Positions 33,648-39,312 of a stretch of 39,312 nucleotides of DNA are shown here, piece after piece. Made by a program: the position numbers and the translations under genes. The stretch covers positions 1 to 39,312 of the forward strand of contig QZJM01000030.1 of assembly GCA_003605065.1 (NCBI GenBank), read 5' to 3'. This stretch comes from Dethiobacter sp. (GTDB lineage Bacteria; Bacillota; Dethiobacteria; DTU022; UBA8154). The notes below the pieces were generated by a model. It saw only the letters and a list, made by a program, of their open reading frames with translations, searched no databases and was not told the origin of the DNA. Position 1 is the stretch's first letter. Each line of letters opens with the position of its first letter.

Positions 33648-34820
33648 ATGAATCCTTTACTGCTCATTCGCTATGGAGAGATTGCTCTCAAAGGTAAAAA
33701 CAGGCCCTTTTTTGAAAAAAAATTGTTCCGGAACATTAAAGAATCCCTTAAAGGGCTGGAACCGTTCCAGGTTTCCTTTCGCCGGGGGCGTTATTATGTA
33801 AAACTAGATGCTGAAAATTTATTTTCAGCACAACGAAGGCTTCAGCGAGTTTTCGGCATTGTTTCCATCAGCCCCGTATTCCCGGCCAAGCTCGAACTTG
33901 AGGAAATTTACCGCCAGGCTTTAAAACTCCTGAAAGACAACTATAAGCCGGGGATAACCTTTAAGGTTAGTACCCACCGGGCCAATAAAGACTTCCCCTA
34001 TCACTCTCCGGAGATTAGCAGCCTTACCGGAGCATACCTTCTCAAAAGCAACCTGGAGCTCAAAGTTGATGTTCATAATCCGGAAATTATAATTAATATT
34101 GACATAAGAGACAAAGAAGCTTACCTTTATGCCCATTCCCTCCCCGGACCGGGAGGTCTTCCCGTGGGGGTAACAGGAAAAGGCCTTCTTTTGCTTTCCG
34201 GGGGTATTGACAGTCCTGTGGCCGGTTGGATGGCTTTAAAACGGGGCATTGAAATCGAAGCGCTCCACTTTTACAGTCCTCCCTTTACCGGGGATGGCGC
34301 CCTCAACAAGGTAGTAGATCTTTGTCACCTCCTGGCTGCTTACAGCGGGGAAGTAATCCTACACCTGGCTCCTTTTACAGAAGTACAAAAAGAAATTCGC
34401 CTTAAATGCCCGGAGTCAATGTTAATTACCCTGATGCGCAGGGTAATGTTTCGAGTGGCAGAAAAACTGGCCTCCAAAAGAAATATACCGGTTATTTTTA
34501 CCGGGGAAAATCTGGGGCAGGTTGCCAGCCAGACCCTGGAAAACCTCATTGCTGTAAACGAGGTAACCGCCCTGCCCATCCTGCGGCCGCTGATCAGCTT
34601 TGACAAGGAAGAAATTATCAATATTGCCCGGAAAATAAATTCTTTTTCTATTTCCGTGCAGCCTTTCGATGATTGCTGCACTCTTTTTATTCCCCGCCAT
34701 CCCGTTACCAGGCCTGCCATAGAAGAGCTTAAAAAGGCGGAAAAAAAAATTCCCCTGGAGGAATTGACCACATCTTGCCTGGATAACATAGAAACAAGGC
34801 ACATTGGACCAGCGCGCTAA
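33648..34820 (+). CDS. thiI: tRNA 4-thiouridine synthase (ThiI)
   Basis: ThiI activates uridine 8 of tRNA with ATP and inserts sulfur. The 390-residue protein has the ferredoxin-like and THUMP RNA-binding domains (about 1-165) and the PP-loop ATP pyrophosphatase (LLLLSGGIDSPVAGW near 180), with a FDDCCTLFIPRHP catalytic-cysteine segment. There is no C-terminal rhodanese domain, so sulfur must come directly from a desulfurase, as with Bacillus NifZ-ThiI; one is encoded next. The start is four bases after the nfu stop and has no good own ribosome site, so translation is probably coupled. Confidence 0.95.
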   Translation: MNPLLLIRYGEIALKGKNRPFFEKKLFRNIKESLKGLEPFQVSFRRGRYYVKLDAENLFSAQRRLQRVFGIVSISPVFPAKLELEEIYRQALKLLKDNYKPGITFKVSTHRANKDFPYHSPEISSLTGAYLLKSNLELKVDVHNPEIIINIDIRDKEAYLYAHSLPGPGGLPVGVTGKGLLLLSGGIDSPVAGWMALKRGIEIEALHFYSPPFTGDGALNKVVDLCHLLAAYSGEVILHLAPFTEVQKEIRLKCPESMLITLMRRVMFRVAEKLASKRNIPVIFTGENLGQVASQTLENLIAVNEVTALPILRPLISFDKEEIINIARKINSFSISVQPFDDCCTLFIPRHPVTRPAIEELKKAEKKIPLEELTTSCLDNIETRHIGPAR

Positions 34821-34844
34821 AACTACAGGAAAGGTGTTAAAAGA

Positions 34845-36017
34845 ATGCAAGTAAAAGAAGTATACCTGGATAACAGTGCTACCACCCGCTCCTACCCTGA
34901 AGTAATAACAGAAATGCAGCGGGTAATGGATGAAGAATACGGCAACGCTTCTTCCCTGCACCGCCGCGGCAGCAGGGCGGAAAGGATTTTAAATTCGTCC
35001 CGCCAGGTGCTGGCCGAGATACTTGCTGTTAAAAGCAGTGAAATTATTTTTACCTCAGGGGGAACGGAATCAAATAACCTGGCTGTCCAGGGAATCGCCC
35101 GACGTTACCGCAGGCGAGGGAATCACCTTATTACAACAGCCATCGAACATTCTTCCGTTTTGGAACCTTTTAATCAGCTGGAGAAAGAGGGATTTGAAGT
35201 AACCTACCTGCTGCCTGACAACGAGGGTGTAATCAGTCCCCAAAAAGTAGCTGAAGCTCTTACCCCCCGTACAGTACTGGTAAGTATAATGCACGTTAAC
35301 AATGAAGTTGGATCAATTCAACCTATTTCCCAGATATCAGCAGTTATCAAAACCCAAAATCCCGGTATTATCTTACATGTAGATGCGGTACAGTCTTTTG
35401 GCAAGCTTCCCATATCCCCGGAAGAACATGGTGTCGATGCTCTCAGCCTCAGCGCCCATAAGTTCCACGGACCTAAAGGTGTAGGCGCCCTATACTTGCG
35501 GAAAGGCATACTACTGGAACCCCTTTTCTGGGGAGGGGGACATGAAAAGGGCTTAAGGCCCGGCACAGAAAATACCCCTGCCATTGCAGGCATGGCTCTG
35601 GCTGCCCGACTGAGTTTTAACAGGAGAAAAGAAAAAGTTCCACAGCTCGAATTCTTTAAAGAAAAGCTAATTTCTTCCGTGGAAACCGAGCATCCCTGGG
35701 CCAGGGTAAACGGGCCCCGGAGAGCAGAAGGAGCACCTCACATCTTTAACATTTCCTTCCCGGGACTCAAAGGGGAAATTATCCTTCATGCCCTGGAGGA
35801 ATATTCCATTTATGTCTCTACGGGATCGGCATGTCACTCTAACAGCAAAGAACCCAGTCATGTCCTTAAAGCCCTTAACCTAGATGAAGACTCTCAGGAA
35901 GGGGCGATACGCTTCAGCCTTTCTTTCCTGAATACAGAGGAAGAGATCAACTATGCTATTACCAGAATAAATTCCGTTATTGCCGGATTAAAAACATTTC
36001 ATAAAGTAACACCATAG
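34845..36017 (+). CDS. Cysteine desulfurase (NifS/IscS-like)
   Basis: A 390-residue PLP enzyme that releases sulfur from cysteine as a persulfide. It shows YLDNSATTRSYPEV at the start, the SGGTESNNLAVQG cofactor loop, HVDAVQSFGK, the PLP lysine Lys206 in SLSAHKFHGPKG and the catalytic cysteine around residue 330 in VSTGSACHSNSK. The short GSAC loop is of the group I NifS/IscS type. It follows thiI by 24 bases, which marks it as the likely dedicated sulfur donor to ThiI, as for Bacillus NifZ; use for Fe-S assembly is also possible. Confidence 0.93.
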   Translation: MQVKEVYLDNSATTRSYPEVITEMQRVMDEEYGNASSLHRRGSRAERILNSSRQVLAEILAVKSSEIIFTSGGTESNNLAVQGIARRYRRRGNHLITTAIEHSSVLEPFNQLEKEGFEVTYLLPDNEGVISPQKVAEALTPRTVLVSIMHVNNEVGSIQPISQISAVIKTQNPGIILHVDAVQSFGKLPISPEEHGVDALSLSAHKFHGPKGVGALYLRKGILLEPLFWGGGHEKGLRPGTENTPAIAGMALAARLSFNRRKEKVPQLEFFKEKLISSVETEHPWARVNGPRRAEGAPHIFNISFPGLKGEIILHALEEYSIYVSTGSACHSNSKEPSHVLKALNLDEDSQEGAIRFSLSFLNTEEEINYAITRINSVIAGLKTFHKVTP

Positions 36018-36028
36018 GCAGGGTTACT

Positions 36029-36133
36029 TTAAACCCAGAGCTCAACATGGGTAAGCTTCTCCACGTCAACCAGCCCCCGGTCGGTAATTTTCAGGGCGGG
36101 AATAACAGGGAGGGCCAGAAATTTTGCAAAAGG
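36029..36133 (-). pseudogene. Relic of adenine deaminase C-terminus
   Basis: Reading leftward, 34 codons ending in TAA at 36029 give FAKFLALPVIPALKI, then TDRGLVDVEKLTHVELWV. The LPVIPxLKITDRGLVDV ending is the typical C-terminal tail of adenine deaminase (adenine to hypoxanthine, about 570 residues in the full enzyme). The frame meets a TAA two codons above this stretch and the rest of the gene is missing. It is therefore a deletion remnant between the cysteine desulfurase and serC genes, in opposite orientation to both. Confidence 0.75.
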
Positions 36134-36159
36134 ATATTTTTATTTACGCATAAATCAGT

Positions 36160-36165
36160 TATAAT
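36160..36165 (+). promoter_or_regulatory. -10 box upstream of serC
   Basis: A perfect TATAAT lies 40 bases before the serC ATG, with only a T-rich -35 region. It falls just beyond the adenine deaminase relic, so serC-aspC may start here. Confidence 0.45.
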
Positions 36166-36205
36166 TAAAAGAACTATTTCTATCTGTATAAACAGGAGGA
36201 TTGAC

Positions 36206-37297
36206 ATGGTTTACAGAGTGTACAACTTTAATCCCGGGCCGGCAACATTACCGCTAACTGTCCTGCAGGAAGCCCAAAAAGAACTTCTTGATTACCGGGG
36301 TTTGGGCATGTCTGTGATGGAGATAAGCCACCGATCACGGGAATTTGAGGAAATTGTCAATTCCGCAGAAGCCCTTATGCTGGAACTTTTAGGTCTTTCC
36401 AGCGAGGAATACCAGGTGCTTTTCCTGCAGGGGGGCGCCAGTCTGCAGTTTGCGATGGTACCCCTTAATTTCCTCCCCCCAGGTGCTACCGCAGATTATA
36501 TCATCACAGGGAGCTTTGCCAAGAAAGCGTCACAGGAAGCGGAGATGCTGGGTAAAGTTCATGTGGCTGCCAGTACCAAAGATAATAACTTCCGCAGCAT
36601 TCCCAGCCAGGATGATATCAAATTAAGCGAATCTCCTGCTTACATACACCTGACTTCCAACAACACCATTTACGGAACACAGTGGCAATATATCCCTGAC
36701 TGCGGAGAAGTACCCCTTATAGCCGATATGTCCAGCGACATCCTTTCCAGAGAACTGGAAATGAACAGGTTTTTCCTGGTATATGCCGGAGCGCAAAAAA
36801 ACCTGGGACCTGCCGGTGTTACGGTGGTAATAATAAAGAAAAGCCTGCTGGATCAAGCTTCAAAAAATATTCCCGCTATCCTCAGCTATAAAGCTCACGC
36901 CGAGGCACATTCCTTATATAACACACCCTCTTCCTTCTCCGTGTATATTCTCAGGCTGGTCCTTAACTGGGTTAAGGAAAAAGGAGGCCTCAAAGCCGTA
37001 GAAGAGCTTAATAACAGGAAAGCTGCCTTAATCTATAATGTTATTGACAATAGTGGGGGGTTTTACCAAGGACACGCCGTCAGGGAAGACCGCTCCGCCA
37101 TGAACGTAACATTTCGACTTCCCGACGATAACCGGGAAAAAGCCTTTGCAGAGGAAGCAGCCAGAGAAGGCCTTATCGGCCTGAAAGGCCACCGCTCCGT
37201 AGGAGGAATCAGGGCTTCTATTTATAATGCCATGCCCCTGGAAGGAGTTGAAGCACTGGCGAACTTTATGAAAGAATTTTTAAATAGGAAAGGTTAA
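36206..37297 (+). CDS. serC: Phosphoserine aminotransferase
   Basis: SerC converts 3-phosphohydroxypyruvate and glutamate to phosphoserine, the second step of serine synthesis; serine then feeds one-carbon metabolism. ATG 36206 (MVYRVYNFNPGPATLPL) has AGGAGG seven bases upstream and the family start. A longer frame back to 36047 runs through the relic and is rejected. The 363 residues show FLQGGASLQFAMVP, the NTIYGTQW loop, the PLP lysine in YAGAQKNLGPAGV and the C-terminal GHRSVGGIRASIYNAMP. No serA is adjacent; an aminotransferase follows 55 bases on. Confidence 0.95.
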   Translation: MVYRVYNFNPGPATLPLTVLQEAQKELLDYRGLGMSVMEISHRSREFEEIVNSAEALMLELLGLSSEEYQVLFLQGGASLQFAMVPLNFLPPGATADYIITGSFAKKASQEAEMLGKVHVAASTKDNNFRSIPSQDDIKLSESPAYIHLTSNNTIYGTQWQYIPDCGEVPLIADMSSDILSRELEMNRFFLVYAGAQKNLGPAGVTVVIIKKSLLDQASKNIPAILSYKAHAEAHSLYNTPSSFSVYILRLVLNWVKEKGGLKAVEELNNRKAALIYNVIDNSGGFYQGHAVREDRSAMNVTFRLPDDNREKAFAEEAAREGLIGLKGHRSVGGIRASIYNAMPLEGVEALANFMKEFLNRKG

Positions 37298-37352
37298 ATT
37301 TAACCCGGTAAATATTAAAAAGAAATAAAAAATAAAAACGAGAGGTGAAGGA

Positions 37353-38543
37353 ATGTTATCCCGTAAAGCCTTGCAAATTACCCCTTCCCCCACACTGAGC
37401 ATTGACGCCAAGGCCAAACAATTGAAAAATGAAGGGAAGGACGTGATCGGCTTCGGTGCTGGCGAGCCTGATTTTGACACACCCGTTCATATTAAAGAAG
37501 CCGCTATTAATGCTATTAACCAGGGTTTCACCAAATATACTCCTGCCAGCGGCATCCCTGAACTTAAAGAGGCCGTTTGTGCCAGGTTTTTAAGAGACAA
37601 CGGCTTGACTTACCAGCCACAACAAATCGTCGTCAGCAACGGTGCCAAGCATTCTTTGGACAATGTTTTTTCCGCCCTGCTGAACCAGGGGGATGAAGTG
37701 ATTCTACCTGCACCATATTGGGTCAGTTACCCCGAGCTTGTAAAATTAAACGAGGGAATTCCTGTTGTTATCGAAACACAAAAAGAACATAATTATAAAC
37801 TAAAAGGTACCCAACTGGAAAAAGCCCTCTCTCCCCGGACTAAAGCCCTGGTACTAAACAGCCCCTCGAACCCGACGGGCCAGCTTTATTCCAGGGAAGA
37901 ACTGGAGGAGATCGCCTCTGTCGCCATAAAAAACAACATCTTCATCGTTTCCGATGAAGTTTACGAAAAACTCATTTACGGCCGGAGCGAACATATCTCC
38001 ATAGCCTCCCTGGGGGAAGAAATTAAAAAGTTAACAATAATTGTTAATGGAGCATCCAAAACCTATGCCATGACAGGCTGGCGTATAGGTTATACCGCCT
38101 CGGAACTAAACATCGCCACTGCCATGGCTGATATTCAAAGTCATAATGCCTCCAACCCCAACTCTATCGCCCAGAAAGCGGCCTATACTGCTCTTACCGG
38201 TCCACAGGATTGTGTGCAGGAGATGCGACTGACTTTTGAAAAGCGCAGGGATTACATGCTAGAGTATATCTCCCATATGCCTTACCTAACCTGTATCGAA
38301 CCGCAGGGCGCTTTTTATCTCTTTGTTAATATCGGGAAAACCTTTTCCCGAAAGTTTAGGAATATACATATTGAAAACGGTGATCACTTTGCCGAGTTAT
38401 TGCTGGATCACTACAGGGTTGCTCTTGTTCCCGGAAGGGGTTTCGGAGCCCCTGAATATGCCCGTCTTTCCTACGCTACTTCCATGGATAATATACAAGC
38501 CGGTCTGGAACGCCTGAACTCTTTTCTGAAAGAACTGGACTAG
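37353..38543 (+). CDS. Class I aminotransferase, aspartate aminotransferase type
   Basis: A 396-residue PLP enzyme, cytosolic, transferring amino groups between aspartate (or a related acid) and 2-oxoglutarate. Family marks are GFGAGEPDFDTP (37-43 region), YTPASGIPELKEAV, SPSNPTGQLYS, IVSDEVYEKLIYG, the PLP lysine Lys236 in NGASKTYAMTGWRIGY and the C-terminal arginine in YARLSYATS. The length and pattern fit the AspB subgroup of Bacillus and Thermus; other substrates such as prephenate cannot be excluded. GAGAGGTGAAGG precedes the ATG. It appears to share a transcript with serC. Confidence 0.92.
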   Translation: MLSRKALQITPSPTLSIDAKAKQLKNEGKDVIGFGAGEPDFDTPVHIKEAAINAINQGFTKYTPASGIPELKEAVCARFLRDNGLTYQPQQIVVSNGAKHSLDNVFSALLNQGDEVILPAPYWVSYPELVKLNEGIPVVIETQKEHNYKLKGTQLEKALSPRTKALVLNSPSNPTGQLYSREELEEIASVAIKNNIFIVSDEVYEKLIYGRSEHISIASLGEEIKKLTIIVNGASKTYAMTGWRIGYTASELNIATAMADIQSHNASNPNSIAQKAAYTALTGPQDCVQEMRLTFEKRRDYMLEYISHMPYLTCIEPQGAFYLFVNIGKTFSRKFRNIHIENGDHFAELLLDHYRVALVPGRGFGAPEYARLSYATSMDNIQAGLERLNSFLKELD

Positions 38544-38690
38544 CCGGACTCAAGCCTGTTAGGCATTATCTTTCCTTTTAAGGTAGTAAGAAGCAAAAAA
38601 CCAAGATCATGCTGTTGTCAAGTTTAAAGCCTTGGGAAATGTGAGTAAGAAGATTAATCAAGAGTAAAGGATTAAATTTTAAGAGATATG

Positions 38691-38730
38691 AAAGTGCTGG
38701 TAGAAATTTTAAATTTTTACCAGCACTTTT
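38691..38730. terminator. Bidirectional terminator between aspartate aminotransferase and transposase remnant
   Basis: AAAGTGCTGGTA (38691-38702) pairs with TACCAGCACTTT (38718-38729) and ends in T residues on the plus strand, with A-rich flanks so that it works from either side. It lies about 150 bases after the aminotransferase stop. Confidence 0.85.
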
Positions 38731-38755
38731 AGTTAAAAACAAAATACTTTGTTAC

Positions 38756-39312
38756 TTATTCGGACTTTATTATCCTCCCCCAAAGAAGGGAAATATTTCT
38801 GAGATATTCCTTTTCCCGCTTTTTTTCAGCAATTATTCGATGGATTTCGGTTTTCCCGAAGGCCGCATTAAAATAATCGAACTCGTCGCGGATTACCGAG
38901 AGCACGATTCCCTCGGAAGGGATCTCGCAGCGCACAGTTCTCTTCCAGCCCCTGTATTTTTTCCAGACCCGGTGGGGGTACTTGATGGCCAGGATCTGAA
39001 GCATACCCAGGGCGATACAGCCCAGGTTCACAAAGCGCTCTATGCATTCTGTGTTTTTCGGCAATCTTCTCTTTGACTTTCGGGTCCGTTATACGGCTCA
39101 GATCGATGTTTTTCTTTCTGCTTTAGAGTATCCCCGTACAAAGGCCGGGCAAAGTGGGTTTTTATCTTGCCGTGGGGATAATATTTTCCGGCACTGCGCC
39201 CGAACCCCCGGGGTTTTCCCAGGGGGATAAACCCTGCAGCCCGGTAGCAGCTGCCGCTAAAGAGGGTGTGGTCTACAAAGGTTTCTGCCAGCAGCACCGG
39301 ATGGCCGTACTT
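38756..39312 (-). pseudogene. Frameshifted DUF4338-type transposase remnant (runs off the edge)
   Basis: From the right edge the minus strand reads KYGHPVLLAETFVD, then FSGSCYRAAGFIPLG and ARPLYGDTLKQ, typical of the DUF4338/DruA-like domain that is also found fused to transposases. The frame then breaks near 39120. A second frame gives NIDLSRITDPKVKEKIAEKH, and a third (from about 39064) gives ECIERFVNLGCIALGMLQIL through to GRIIKSE, a transposase C-terminal tail. At least two frameshifts and a missing catalytic middle indicate a decayed insertion sequence. The N-terminus is outside the window. No inverted end is visible apart from the hairpin at 38691. Confidence 0.7.

Noticed and set aside
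36047-36205. N-terminal extension of serC by 53 codons
   Set aside because: It is antisense to the adenine deaminase relic and lacks family similarity; AGGAGG directly precedes the ATG at 36206.

Overview
The window looks like the chromosome of an anaerobic, spore-former-type Clostridia (Firmicutes), of the Peptococcaceae/Moorella-like acetogens or carboxydotrophs. The reasons are a contiguous Wood-Ljungdahl carbonyl/methyl-branch operon with a CooC-type CO dehydrogenase, a Gram-positive ctsR-mcsA-mcsB-clpC stress operon, frequent GTG/TTG starts with strong AGGAGG ribosome sites, and the start of a [NiFe]-hydrogenase maturation protease at the left edge. I do not assign a genus.

Layout: 1-95 is a partial hydrogenase maturation protease. 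272-5690 (minus) is a pyrimidine operon, DUF3786-pyrB-pyrC-pyrK-pyrD-pyrF, with a divergent M23 peptidase at 5838. 6717-9452 holds a YjbQ-family enzyme, a TPR/helix-turn-helix protein and a YhaM-like exoribonuclease. 9608-19762 (minus) is the acetyl-CoA pathway operon cooC-acsA-acsB-acsC-acsD-acsE-metV-metF. It covers methylene-THF reduction, methyl transfer to the corrinoid protein, CO2/CO interconversion and acetyl-CoA assembly. 20070-25128 (minus) is the CtsR-controlled protein quality-control operon, with a CtsR operator at 25097-25113. 25478-27920 carries a small Cys-rich protein, an MgtC-like membrane protein and an M24 peptidase-like protein. 28172-31189 is a bacterial NHEJ set (Ku, a stand-alone LigD-type ligase, a stand-alone LigD-type polymerase), just downstream of trxB-trxA. 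From 33084 the plus strand carries a small membrane protein, then nfu-thiI-cysteine desulfurase (sulfur trafficking and tRNA thiolation), then serC and an aspartate aminotransferase. The right edge holds a frameshifted transposase remnant.

The most unusual material is non-coding. (i) A 209-bp element at 22571-22779, between mcsB and clpC, has a long terminal inverted repeat and internal stems that form a possible pseudoknot; it resembles an orphan HEARO/IscB-IsrB-type RNA. (ii) An orphan IS200/IS605 right-end/TnpB guide-RNA-like remnant lies at 31283-31386, after trxA. (iii) At trxA and mcsA a perfect Shine-Dalgarno sits too far from the start codon, but a 7-bp inverted repeat between them would loop out the excess. 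(iv) Five copies of an 11-base motif, three of them as complete palindromic hairpins, lie inside the NHEJ cluster. (v) A 34-codon relic of an adenine deaminase C-terminus lies upstream of serC.
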